Positions 10,591-22,010 of a DNA stretch of 64,000 bases are shown one piece after another. Below the pieces are notes generated by a model. That model was not told the DNA's origin and made no database searches. It saw only the letters and a list, made by a program, of their open reading frames with translations. How positions within the stretch are numbered: position 1 is the first letter of the stretch; the number at the start of each line of letters is the position of its first letter. The stretch is from Amphibalanus amphitrite (lineage: Eukaryota > Arthropoda > Thecostraca > Balanomorpha > Balanidae): positions 1-64,000 of the forward strand of contig NW_024882877.1 of assembly GCF_019059575.1 (NCBI RefSeq). The letters are read 5' to 3'. The position numbers and the translations under genes are program-made.

Positions 10591-11766
10591 TTAACCCGCG
10601 CCGGGCCGGGGGGGTGTTTGAACACCCCCCCTTGCGGTTTTTCGCAGATATCTCAAAAACGGCGGCGCGGAGCGCCGCCGTTTTTGGCACACCTGTTCGT
10701 GCATCTTTTCCGCACATGTTGTGAAAATTTCAGACCCAGGTCACCTTAGGTCAGGTCACCAGGTCACGCCAAGTGACCTCACCTCAGAAAAATAAGAATG
10801 CTCGTCATAGCTACACCGACTGAACGATTGCCTTGAAACTTTCAGCGATTGATTAGAGCAACACTATCTATAAAATGTATATCTCGGAATTTTGATATCG
10901 GTGACCTAAGGTCAGGTCAATTTTGCGGCCTCTCCATTATAAGTCAATGGGAGAAAATTGAAAAGCGTCTGTTTTGCACGAACGCTATTCTAGACACGCT
11001 CAAACATCGAGATGTGGGTAAAATAGACACACTGAACCATAAAATGGCAACTGTGACCCCTCGTTATGTCCCCGAGGTCATCTCAGGTCACGAACAGAAT
11101 CTAACAGTTTTTCGATGATAACTTCTGATAGAGGCGTGCTAGAGCGCTGAAAACGCCTTAGATGTGTTCGGCTCGACGTTGCGGATCGACTGATATGCAA
11201 CATGACCTTTTCCGGTCAGGTCATGACCTTGACCTGAGGTCAAATTTTCAAGTTGACCTTTCAAGGTCAAATTATAGTTCATTCGACGCGTCTCGACGAG
11301 AGGAACACGATGCTGGCAAAAGTAATGTCATAGCTCTTTTGAGTCAAAAGTTATTGCCTAAAAAACGTTTTTCGTAAAAACGGCTATTTTTGGAGTTTTT
11401 GCCCTCTGGAGGCTAAACCGTTGACCTGAGGTCAAATCTGAGAACATTACTCAGAAAGGTCTGTAAAAGGGCTATCGAATGCGCTTTTTTGCGGCGCTGT
11501 AGCTCTATCGGTTCCCGAGATAGCCGTTGGCAGTTTCCAAAATGTTGAAATAGTCAACATTTTACCTTTGGTGACCTCAAGTGACCTGACCTTTGACCTG
11601 ACCCAAAAAATGACCGAAGTGTTTTCGTCCTTATTTTTGACGTTCTTTCGATTGCCGCTTACCGCGTGTCGCTACGTGGCCCAGGAGCCGAGTTAGAAGG
11701 GGGGGTGTTCAAACCCCCCCAGCGGCCCGGCGCGGAATCTCAGAGCACCGGCCCGGCGCGGGTTAA
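10591..11766 (-). mobile_element. TTAA-flanked MITE, copy 2, inverted relative to copy 1
   Basis: TTAA at 10591-10594 and 11763-11766 flank inverted ends TTAACCCGCGCCGGGCCG. The palindromic GTGTTTGAACACCCCCC block and the 31-base hairpin (10655-10685) follow the left end. The right end carries the CTACGTGGCCCAGGAGCC motif that lies just inside the left end of copy 1, so the two copies are in opposite orientation. The interior is alignable with copy 1 and equally rich in TGACCT/AGGTCA, for example the run at about 11205-11270. The right tip carries a partial duplication of the terminal sequence (AGCGGCCCGGCGCGG followed by CACCGGCCCGGCGCGG). No coding capacity. Confidence 0.8.
10655..10685. 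repeat. Subterminal hairpin of TTAA element copy 2
   Basis: Perfect 13-bp stem with loop CGGAG, the reverse complement of the hairpin in copy 1. Confidence 0.85.
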
Positions 11767-14206
11767 GGATGATTGGATTCATCTTTCAGCAGGAGTAACC
11801 ATATCTAAATATTAATCTAAATGATGGAAAAGTAGCTAAATAAGATATGATAATTTCCTATCATGTATTTATGTGTGTCCTTTAGCAAATATTCATGAAA
11901 CTGGGCCGCTTTAGAGTTACGACGGACAGCCAACACATCCACTTTTCATTTTCCTACAGCATGATGGATAAACAAGTTAACTTATTCTAATTACAATTTA
12001 ACACAACAGCATAGATTTGGGGGTAAGATCTTAATTAAACCTGAACTTCTGAGGTCCTATAACAGGTCATAAGTAAAAGCCAAGACCTAATGTCATTGGG
12101 TATTGGCTTAACACCTGTTTGCCTCATTTAGCTATTTAAACATTATGCACATACACAAAGATGATGCCAAGAGCAATCGCAAGGGTAGCTGCATGAAAAA
12201 TTAAATCATCTGTACTCACGTATCCATAAAAGCGAAGAAAATGGCCATAATGATAAGCCAGGCAGATTATCCAATGCTCTGTGGCGTGAAGGGAAATCAA
12301 AACAAACCAATTACGACCTCGCCCACGGGCATTCGACGGCTCTCACCCACACAGCTGCTTCGCGTTGATGCTAAAAATAGAGTAGAAAGTAAAAACAACC
12401 CACCTTTTCGGTCCTAAATGGTTAAAAAGAATGTAGTCTTCAACTCAAACTTGGGATTTATATGCAAAGTGAATAGCAGACGACAGGACAAATCGGGCGA
12501 ATGCAGCGCGTTTTCAGGCCTTCGCAAGGTCACGAGAAGTCAAGACAGAGGCACCTCTCGGCAGAAAAAGTTACTAACTGGTGAAAAGATGACGCCCCAG
12601 TAGCTCCATGCTCCAGCCGGGTTCCAGTTCAGATGATTCAGCGATGACCGAGGGAAGGTCACTACGGTCATGCAAACGACCGTCCTGCACGAAGGTCGCT
12701 CTGTCTTTCCTGGCCTAAGCTTTTGCCAAATTGTCAGGGAACTCAGATTTGTTTTTCAATAGAAAAACACAATTCTAAAGAATAGTGTTTTAACTATTGA
12801 CAACAAACCTTCGGTTACTCACGAACTAGTGGTTTCTGATTGAATACAGACGACTGTGTTGTTTCGAAATTAAAATAAAATTGACAGCAAGGCGCATGGT
12901 GTGGAGAACGACGATGTAATTTCGCTTTTGTTTTGTTTTGTTGGGTTAGGCCCTTTCGGTCCAATAAGACCATTTCAGAGCCGGGAGGATGATAGGATAT
13001 AGGGGGAGACATTGGTCTGGGCAGGCACCCTAGTGAGTCGCCGGGGCTGAGCCCGTCCAGAGGACAGGCCACCCAGCCCCAAGGCACTCACTGCACCCGG
13101 CTACGGGGTGCGCTCCCTCGGGAGCAGCGGTGCCGCTCCAAGGGAGCAGCCCACATGAGATAAAGTTGCCTGTCCAGCCCAGAGGGAGGTTGCGGCGTGG
13201 AGGAGAAGGATTTCAGTATCCTGAGGATAGAAGCACGGAACGGTGATGCAATTTCGCGCAAGTTTGGTAGGCACTTTGATTTATCATTGGATCTTTGTTT
13301 CTAGTGTTACCTATCTTGCATATTGGACAACTGCAAGACAGATCGAGAATCGTCAATTAATCGGTAAATCAAATAATCGTCTTCCCATATTCATTGTATT
13401 TCTACCTGGCACCTGCCTGTGAATGTTTTCACTCTCCACTTCCTCAACAGGATGTCATCGCCGCAAGGTACCTAGAAATTCGGTTTTACCAGGCCTTGGT
13501 AAGTATCAGCGATGCTTCCTATGCCGTTTATTGCCTACATGTGGCCATGTCTTGTACACAGCCGTCGCCTTTTTGACGACAGCGACCACCCCCGTCCGTC
13601 ATCGCTCCGCCCCGTGACAAGCAATAAACGGGAGCAGCAACAGTGAGCGACCTGCACTACGTGTCAGAAATTGGCAGTAAATCGAGGAATTCGGTAAAAT
13701 GAAAAGGGGTAGTCATTCAGAAAAGGACGAGTTAACAATTGTTTACCTATATTGCAATGGCACTTTACAATAGAATGACCGGTGGATGTCTACCAAATCA
13801 AGGCCATCAAAAAGAAGACATGGAAAACAAGTGACGGCAGACAATTGAGCCGAACAGAGATTTATGTACGCGATTACCGATGATGCCAAGAATGTTCAGA
13901 CAAAAGTTGCTGGAAAAAAAAAACATTGGCCACCCGAGCAGCCATAATTTGAGCTAGCAATAACAAATATGTGACGTCTCCTTCAAAGTCGCTGACAACA
14001 CACCGCAGCCTCGTGACCAATCCGGCTAATAAACCTTATCGATAGCATCCTTTCCACACTTGATTCAAATCTGCAACAAACTAGCCATTAATTCAACAAT
14101 CTCACTGTAACAGCCAACACACAGTCCAACAACGAACACCGTCGCGCGTCGTTCGTCTCCCAGTCTCTCCCTCCCCTCCCCGCTCTCCCCCACGCCCCAC
14201 GTTCCA
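11767..14206. other. Intergenic DNA downstream of TTC29
   Basis: No supported gene. It contains one copy of an interspersed repeat (about 12925-13035) also present near 41.6 kb. A TTTATT at 13527-13532 would read AATAAA on the minus strand and is a possible poly(A) signal for TTC29, about 680 bases past its stop. The rest is AT-rich and featureless. Confidence 0.4.
12925..13035 (+). repeat. Interspersed repeat, copy A
   Basis: The segment TTTTGTTGGGTTAGG...GACCATTTCAGAGCCGGGAGGATGATAGGA...GGGGAGACATTGGTCTGGGC is repeated with moderate divergence, as the reverse complement, at about 41590-41698. The T-rich edge would suit the tail of a retroposon, but I could not define the element's ends or class. 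Confidence 0.6.
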
Positions 14207-17200
14207 CTACATCCACTTGTTCTGGGCGGCGGGCGCCTCCTCTGCCTGCACGCCCTGTCTGGCGGCCCTCCACAGCAGCAGGCTCTGCAGCTGCTCCGGC
14301 TCGGCGCGGTACACCAGGTCGCTGAAGTCCACCACCAGACGGCTGGCGCTGCTGATACCGACCATCGCGCTCGCCACGTAACTGTGGTCGTTGATGACGC
14401 TCTCGGCCAGTTCCACGTAGTTCCACGCCTGAGAGAACTGCCGGAACGCCTGGTCGTTCTTACCCTGGCGTGGACAGAGACGAGGGATGGTTAGATAACT
14501 GAGGGAGGACCAACGACATAGGCTCATAAGTCCGGAACACTTCAAACGAGAATGGCTGCGAATTTAAGCCGTACAATATTATCAATGCATCACTACAAAC
14601 TACTGATGTTTCCGCAACTGAACAATCACGAACGAATAGCGACCATAACTCATGGAATTCTGACTCGAGTTTCCCTTCCCGTCAGACCCCACAGCACTCA
14701 TTTCTCCCAAACAAAGCTCTTGCTATCATGACAGCACAATCTATTGATTTCTCATTTCGTCAGCGAGAGGCACCGTGGGCGCGGGATGCCTGCGGTTAAT
14801 AGCCATGATTACGGGTTAGAGGACTGACTGGTTAATAGGTGCCCTCACCATGGAGAGGTAGATGTGTCCCAGCTCCGAGCTGGCCCGTATAATCTCCTCG
14901 TCCAGGTGCTGTCCGCGCGCTATGTGCTCACTGCGCTTCAGATTGTCCACCGCCAAAGGGAGCTTACCCATCCTGGGGTCAGACAGAGTATAAACGAACA
15001 GTAAGTGAGAGCGATAGCTTGCTGTGCTTCGGGAGAGCAAAACAATCAAGAGTTCTTCCACTAGAACGGCTAATGCTGTACTAAACCGGAAACGTCGCTG
15101 ATAATGTATACAAAAAAAAAATCCAGAAATACTAAGTAAATCATTTTTCAGCCAGCAACACGGAAACGCGGATGGTCTTCTGTTCAGACAAGCAGGGTTG
15201 CAATCCCAAAACCTAGTAACTAACTGCCTCAAAAGTCCGTAGAATTCCTGCGTTTCGGCAAGTCACATTTCATGATATCACAATGCGGTCTTAACATCTT
15301 ATCTCAGCCACCATCCCCTGCCGGCCCCTTACTCACGCGGCGTGACACTTTGCGATCTTGAAGCAGCCCGTGCAGACTCCCTTGAAGTTGAGCAGTTTGT
15401 CCGAGAGCCGCAGGTAGGCCTCGTAGCGGCGCAGCGCGTTCTGCCAGTTGCCCATCTTCTCCTGGATCTCTCCCAGGTTGTACTGAGCCATCGCCTCGGC
15501 CTGCATGTTCTGGGCTGTCGGACGGGAATAAGAAATAAAATGACGAGGCGACGGGATTTGAGTATTACGACAAGGATAAGATGTCGGTGCTAGTTGATGA
15601 CTCAAACGGGTCTGATATAGCAGCTGCAGCTGAGTGGTTTAGTATATCGATTCATTTATCGACAACTAAGAACAATATCACGAAATTAGCCTGAATACAT
15701 CTGATTAAAGGTATATAAAGTAATGAGTGCGAAAACGCATTTTATGGGGTTTCAAATCAACGAATATTCAGCGATATAGTGTCATCCGAACCACTTCTAA
15801 CCAGCCATACCACCCTATCTCGGTCCCGTCTCCCGCCGGCACTGACCCTGGTTGGCCATGACGGACGCTCTGAGGTAGAGTTTGAAGGCCTTCTCGAGGT
15901 CCTCCTTCTCGGCGGCCACCGCCTGGCTGAGGTAGACGTCCTGCAGCAGCAGGCACGAGTAGCGGTAGTAGCTGTAGTTGTCCATTGTCTCCCACACCTG
16001 TTTGTAGGAGAGCCGGCGGAACTTCTCCAGGTGCGTCAGCGCAGCGCTGATGTTGTCTGCAGGAGCGCAGATGCGGGATGTTAGGAAGACGATACGTGTC
16101 GGGTCTAAGGCGATTGACGGAAAAGATACACCGCCTACTGAATTCCGATCATCAGCTATATCGGGGATACAACGGAAAGTAGTTGAAGCTGGACGTCGTT
16201 CACAAAAAACACACAATGGAAAACACGACAGCTTACAAAACAACACCCCGACACGTGTGTGGTTGAAGAAAAACTATCCAGCAACAAAACTGTCAACCCT
16301 TACTGTCCATTAATTTCCAGGGAAGATGAGTCATAGAGACGCACTTACCTTCGAAGAACCACATGATTCCCACGTTGCAGTGAGCCTCGCTCTCCCGCAT
16401 TTTGCCATCGTCCTCGATTTTCTTGCCGAACTCGAGGCACTTGTCGAAGAAGTGGTTAGCCAGCCACAGGTCAGGAGGGTCCTTCAGAAAGAAGAAAGCG
16501 AGATCGTTGGCCGATCCGTAGGCGGACATGTAGTCGTCTGAAAGCGTACAATGTTCACTTCACGTACAATTATCAACAAAAACGGGAGGAAACTAACAGT
16601 CTTACGACATCGTGGGGCATCCGGCATGAGATACAAAACAATGTTTCAAGTTGGTTGCAAGATAAAAAGCGCAAAATTTAGGACAAAAATGGCACACAAG
16701 CACACCAAGTCACACCTGAGTACAGTTGAGGGAATGATTGAACGCAGGAAATAATGCATGAATGAATGATTGAACCCAGGAAATGATGCATGAATGAATG
16801 AATGAATGAATGGATGAATGAATGAATGAATGAATGAATGAATGAATGAATGAATGAATGAATGAATGCTGATGAATGTGTGAATGAATAAATTAATGTC
16901 GATGAGAGTGGGAATGAATGAATGAATCAATAAACGAATGAATCAATGAATGAATGAATCAATGAATGAAAGAATCAATGAAAGAGCGAGTAAATAAATG
17001 AATGAATGAATGAATGAATAAATGAATGAAGAGACAAAGGAATGAATTTCCGCCTTAAAAAAAACAATATTCATGATGGGCATTGGGCAATTTCAACGCT
17101 GGTCAAAGGCCACGCAACTCTCTAAAACCCTAGAAACCACGCCTAAGCGAAACATCCCCATCCCGTCCTGCGGTCGCACGTCGTCGGACAGACTCCTCCA

Positions 17201-19376
17201 CGTCGACCAGGCACTGTTTGAGTTTCTGCAGCTTGTGCGGCGTCTCCTCGATCAGCGGTGCCGGCGCCTTGGCGGCCGCCTTCTGCGCCGAGTCGCGCCG
17301 CAAAATGTGGTACATCTCCGTGTGCGCGTGGTGGCAGCCGCGCTCCAGCACGTCGATACAAAAGTTGTGCTTCAGCTGACTACGGTGGCTGGAGGTCGGC
17401 AGCGGGCAGAGGCGGCGGTGGTGGTGGCAGGGGAGAGGAAGAGATGGGTTAGGAGAGGGGCATGATGAGGCGGTCAAGGAAGAGGTAGAATTGAATGAGG
17501 TGGAAAAGAGTGAACAAAAGGATTTTTGTGCGATATGGTTAGTGAGTGACATCACAGGTCCTGGGAATCGTTTCATTTTGCGAATATCACATCAGAAAAT
17601 CACAAGCTGGCCGTACCTTACATCATCATTCCCAAACCTGTGACTAACCATCTCCCCCACACAGTCCGAGACGTCCCTCCCCCCTCCTCCCTCTATCCTC
17701 TTACCAGTGGGCGCTGGCGCGGGCCAGCATCGGCAGCTGGCACCGCTCGCGCAGGATGCGGTCCTCCAGCTCCTGTTCTGCCGGCATGCGGTGCTTCTTG
17801 GTGGAGAACATGCGCTCCATCTCGCGCTGGTTCTCCGCCAGCTTCTCCGGCTCCCGACGCTGAGAGCTGGTGGGACAGGGGAAAAGTGAGGTAGATCAGC
17901 CGCAGGATTATCATCGGACGGGTGATGAGCATTATTGGCGCTGTAGAACAGAGCGAGTAGAGAAACCGGGCCAAGCCGCTTTGGCGTTCGCAATCACAAA
18001 TGGACACGTCCAGCGTTCGATTTAACTTATGCCGAGTACCAACAAGATTCCGATCACGAGGCAGAGGTTAGGTCAGGATCTAAGCAATAAGCTACGCTTG
18101 ACACACCGGATCGGAGCATTGGCGATCTGTCCGATTCAAACACACCGGAATCTCACAGAAAGGGGTCCTGGACGCTGATCGTTGACCCAATCACGCGGAT
18201 ACTGAGCGAGAGCCCGATCCGAATATAATCCCATCTCAAATCTCCGTTCTAATCGTGACGTAGTGGTTATCTTTCACTCATCACCACACACTACTTCAAC
18301 TGGCTTCCCTTTCCCGGGAACAGGCCCACCTAATGACGCTCTCGTCTTCGCCCTCACCTACTACACTCTCCCCAGGTGCACTAGGGCCCAGTATCCCTCT
18401 CCCCTCTCGTCCCGCCGCGCTCCGCCGACCTGGTGATGCGCTGCGGCCGGTCGTCGGCCGCCGAGTGGCGACTGCGGAACACGGGCGGCAGGAAGGAGCG
18501 CACCACGCGCCGTTGGCTGCTGATGAAGAGCCGCGGGTCGCGCTGCCGCAGGTACTGGCTGATGACGCTGCGCTGCTCACAGGCGCCCGGACGCGCGTCC
18601 GAGCGCTCGCTCAGGATCGAGGCGCGCGGCTGGGTGAGGTAGAGCAGCCGCTCACGCAGCTCTTGGCGGCGCTTGTCAGCCAACTACCGATGGACAGGAG
18701 TGTCAGTGACGAGTAACAAGCATTGATACTGACACATGCTGAGGCATGAGTGGACCAGAACAGGACCAGAGGCCAGTTTTACCAACAGAAATATCGACAG
18801 CTGTGGTTATTTCTCGCATAAATAGTTTAACTTGTGGGAGATGTAAGACCTAAAAGTGGCCACGGCAGATGATTTTCGAAGGCAAGCTTGGCCTCTGGTA
18901 TAGCCACTGCCAAGTATTTCCTAGAAGCCCTGGTCAGATCTATTGACACATACTGGTTGGATAGGGAATGTCACAGCTCAAACATCCTTGATTCTGATGA
19001 ATGAAAAACATGAAGAAACATGGATCAACAAAGTAACAATGAAAACAACACACAAAAATAGGCAACTCACCCCATATGGGTCATCAGCTGTGTCCTCCCC
19101 CTCCTGTTTTTCCTCAACTGCAGTGCTCTCTTTCTTCCCAATGGCAGCAGACTGCATGGAAGGTGTCTGAATGCTGACACGGTGGGTGCCGGGCTCCTTC
19201 TCAGTAGAAGGGTCTTTCATGCTAGAGCTGGTGGGCTCCTTTGTGGCTGACGGTGCTGGTGCCGGGGCACCAGGTTGGGCTGCAGAGGTGGCAGGCTCAG
19301 GGCCCACCTTGCCAGTGGCATTTGTTGAGGGTGTGACTGTGACCGCTGGTACCATGGCTGCAGACCGGGAACTCAT
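14207..19376 (-). CDS. TTC29: Tetratricopeptide repeat protein 29 (TTC29), complete, nine exons
   Basis: TTC29 is an axonemal TPR protein needed for cilium and sperm flagellum assembly (family knowledge). Exons, 5' to 3': 19376-19071 (start ATG 19374-19376), 18683-18430, 17866-17705, 17388-17180, 16537-16349, 16056-15847, 15514-15337, 14972-14849, 14464-14207 (TAG 14207-14209). Intron phases agree at every junction. The sum is 1,890 bases, or 629 residues, longer than the roughly 475-residue human protein because of a Ser/Thr/Pro/Ala-rich leader of about 100 residues. Recognisable blocks in order: NFCIDVLERG (about residue 247); YGSANDLAFFF...NHFFDKCLEFGKKI (313-350); EAHCNVGIMWFFE (360); LEKFRRLSYKQVWE (382); AEAMAQYNLGEIQEKMGNW, a TPR (447); SELGHIYLSM (535); AFRQFSQAWNYVELAES in the last exon. 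The gene order of blocks matches human TTC29 throughout. Upstream is a divergent spacer shared with CECR2. Confidence 0.88.
16731..17045. repeat. GAAT/TGAA tetranucleotide microsatellite in a TTC29 intron
   Basis: Imperfect (ATGA)n and (GAAT)n arrays occupy about 300 bases between TTC29 exons 4 and 5. On the minus strand they give a spurious His-Ser-Phe-Ile repeat frame. Interruptions suggest an old array. Confidence 0.9.
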
Positions 19377-19390
19377 TGCTTCTGTGACTG
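19071..19390 (-). CDS. TTC29: TTC29 exon 1 (low-complexity N-terminus)
   Basis: The coding part begins at ATG 19374-19376 and runs 102 codons to a CCATATGGG|GTGAGT donor in phase 0. The peptide is rich in Ala, Thr, Pro and Ser and ends in an acidic EEKQEGEDTADDPYG. A good acceptor (CTACTTTTGTGTGTGCAG) precedes the exon at 19391-19392, so a further non-coding leader exon probably lies upstream. The open frame continues into that acceptor, but there is no better start codon in it. Confidence 0.65.
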
Positions 19391-19438
19391 CTGCACACAC
19401 AAAAGTAGCAGGTGAGTGGGACCCCTCCAAATTAATAA

Positions 19439-21368
19439 CCCAGCCAGCAATTTTGCTCCGGGCCCAAGCAGGCGCAAGTGCGGATTGCCCGAGATTTTTA
19501 GTCAGGCTAAAGTCGGCTAGGGCTTGGGCTAAAGTTGGCGTATGACACAGAAACGCCGACTAAAGCCCATGCTCTGCCGGAGGTATGCCCGCTCTGCGAG
19601 CTCCGGGCAGCCGTAATTTAGCCCTAGTTGAGCGACGATTGGCGTTAGCCCGATTTAAGCCCGAGCAGTGAATCCATTTATATAATGGAAATTACTCTGG
19701 GCCCGAGCGGGCTGAACTCCGGCAAGCCCACTCTGTGTGCCCTGTCTATCCCGACTTAAGCCATAGAAGTGAATGGGGTTTATACATTGCAAACTGCTGT
19801 GGCTTTGCTCGGGTTCGGCTCGAGTGACGGCTCCTGTTTTCTCAAGTCTCGACTTGACTTCATCTTGCTTTTGCTTCACACTGGATCAAGTAGCAAGGAG
19901 CAGCCAATGCACTTTCAGAAGGTTGTGTGGTTTTAATGCATATTTAAAATTGCTACGCCCTACGGTCACTCATATGCTCTGTTAACCGGTCATCGAGCAT
20001 TGCGAAAGGAAAGTAGTGGTTGAGTTTGATTGAATGTTTATTTCAAACGACTACAGACACGTCAAATGGAACACAAATACATGAAACAGTGGACTGCAAA
20101 CTGCAGCAATTATATGGCATGAGTCATGAAAAAGCGCCATCAAAACTAAAAATCAATCACAAGACCCGCTAGCCTTCCTCCCCGTTCGGCGTTCATAATT
20201 CTTGGTTGAACACTTAACTGAAAGCATAAAGTAAGGACAGCAAGTAATCGCTCATAAGACATAAAGCAATTAGCAAACAATCGTTTATAAAGAACTTCAC
20301 TCTGGCGAATGGGAGCTTTGGAGGCGTCTGGCTCCTCCACACACACACACATCTGCAGTAGGTGGTCGGCCAGCTTTCGGCGCAGTTTCCGTATATGTAG
20401 GCATACCTACTTAATTATAAGCAGGCAGTTTCCGCTAAACCACTTGGCGAGGGCGACAGCGGCGTCCACCCGGTCCTGGTTTGTATAACTATTCCATTTT
20501 TTGGAACAATTTGCTCGAATGGTACGTACCTGAAAAAGAGATCAATTGATTTAATTTACATTGCATGTTTGCTTGAAAAATAACTTATTGTTGCATTAAT
20601 ACTGTAACAGCACTTCTCATTGATCCGTATAAAATGTTCATTCGAATTTTTCAACGCGGACAGAGAATGAGCGTACTCGGTGATAAATAGATAAATATTT
20701 GTGTTTTGTATTTCATTTTCCTGGTTCAGAAGTGCTGTTATTTCACAAAGATATGCATAAAGGCAGTAGGCACGGAATGCGGCTTTTCTGAGCGAGGGTA
20801 TAAGTCGCCAGGCTGAACAGCTATTCAGCTTCATGTTTGATGGCGTGAAACTCAGTCAAAATAATGACGTTTACATACGATCAAGCGCACCATTCAATAC
20901 AATTACCTACCGTAAAACTCCATGCCAGTCCACTTGATAAGAGCAATGAGCACTATCCCTTCTTCGCGCTGTCACACGCGCCCAAACATCAACCACCAAA
21001 TGCCCAAACACCGGTGTGTCGTTTCGTCACACAGCGCGCAGACTGTCACAAACGCTGCACATGATTGGCGCAGAACTGCGCATGCGCGAACAGCCAAACA
21101 AGTATGGCTTAACTCCGGCTTTACTCCAGTTAGCCGAAGGACACAGCCAGCTTGATCAGCCCGCGCTCCGCCCAAGTTAAGCCTGTTTTGGATGCATGGG
21201 CAGATGTCGGGCTGAGCTACTGCTATCCGCACGTGGGCATAGCTGCGGCATGCCCAAGCTCAGCCCTAGTAAAAAATACATTGGTTTTGATCAAAGTGGG
21301 CAAACCCAAGCTAAGCCCAAGCTGCCCGACGTTTGCCACAGTTCAGCCCAAGTGAATTGCTGGCTGGG
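19439..21368. mobile_element. DNA transposon-like element with terminal inverted repeats, upstream of TTC29
   Basis: CCCAGCCAGCAATT at 19439-19452 is perfectly repeated in inverted orientation at 21355-21368. Sequence inside both ends is rich in GGGCT/AGCCC motifs (for example GGGCTTGGGCTAAAG on the left and AAGCCCAAGCTGCCC on the right), a symmetric subterminal organisation typical of non-autonomous DNA transposons. No transposase frame was found and no clear target duplication could be assigned. The left end is about 63 bases upstream of the TTC29 start codon. Confidence 0.6.
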
Positions 21369-21489
21369 AAAGGGAATGCAGCAGATGATAAAGAGAGGCA
21401 GAGCAAGATCAAGATAGGGAGATAGCAGGAGAAAGAAAGGGTGATAGAACTACCACTGTACCTACTAAGCCTTAGCTGTACTCAAAGTA

Positions 21490-22010
21490 TAGTGAAATAT
21501 GATATTGTAACATTAAATTTGAAACTGATTCAACACTACTTTTACATTGACATTGCTTTCAAGCAACTTGAATTGCTGATGATGGCAAGACCCGGTGTCT
21601 ATAGTACGGCAGATGTGGCATGAGCGGGAATAGGCTGTGAGAGCCGGTATCGGTAACCCAACCTGGACTAGATGTCTCACATTTCACAATATAATATGAA
21701 CTTTTTACCTATAGCAATTAAAGGTGAGGTAACTGAATGCTGTTGGGGCGGACGTCTCACATTTCAAATATAATCTCAACTTTTAATTACAATTACCATC
21801 ACACGCAAGAAAACTGAGTGCTGTACGAAAATTGCCGAAATCTTGTTACCTTAAATTCGAAACTGATTCAGCATTACCAGACCTTCACTTTGCTCGCACG
21901 CAACATCGACATCCGAAAACGAGAGTGAGAGCCCTGGGAGAAACGTCTCTGACTCTCTCAAGTCTCAATATACAGTATTTTCATAAAATTATATGCAAGA
22001 TAATTGAAGC
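21490..22010. repeat. Diverged direct duplication
   Basis: The segment TTAAATTTGAAACTGATTCA (about 21513-21532) recurs as TTAAATTCGAAACTGATTCA (about 21852-21871). GTCTCACATTTCACAATATAAT recurs as GTCTCACATTTCAAATATAAT (about 21671 and 21751). The copies are diverged; unit limits are unclear. Confidence 0.5.

Noticed and set aside
16646..16930. Minus-strand frame with His-Ser-Phe-Ile repeats
   Set aside because: It is a translation of the GAAT microsatellite inside a TTC29 intron.
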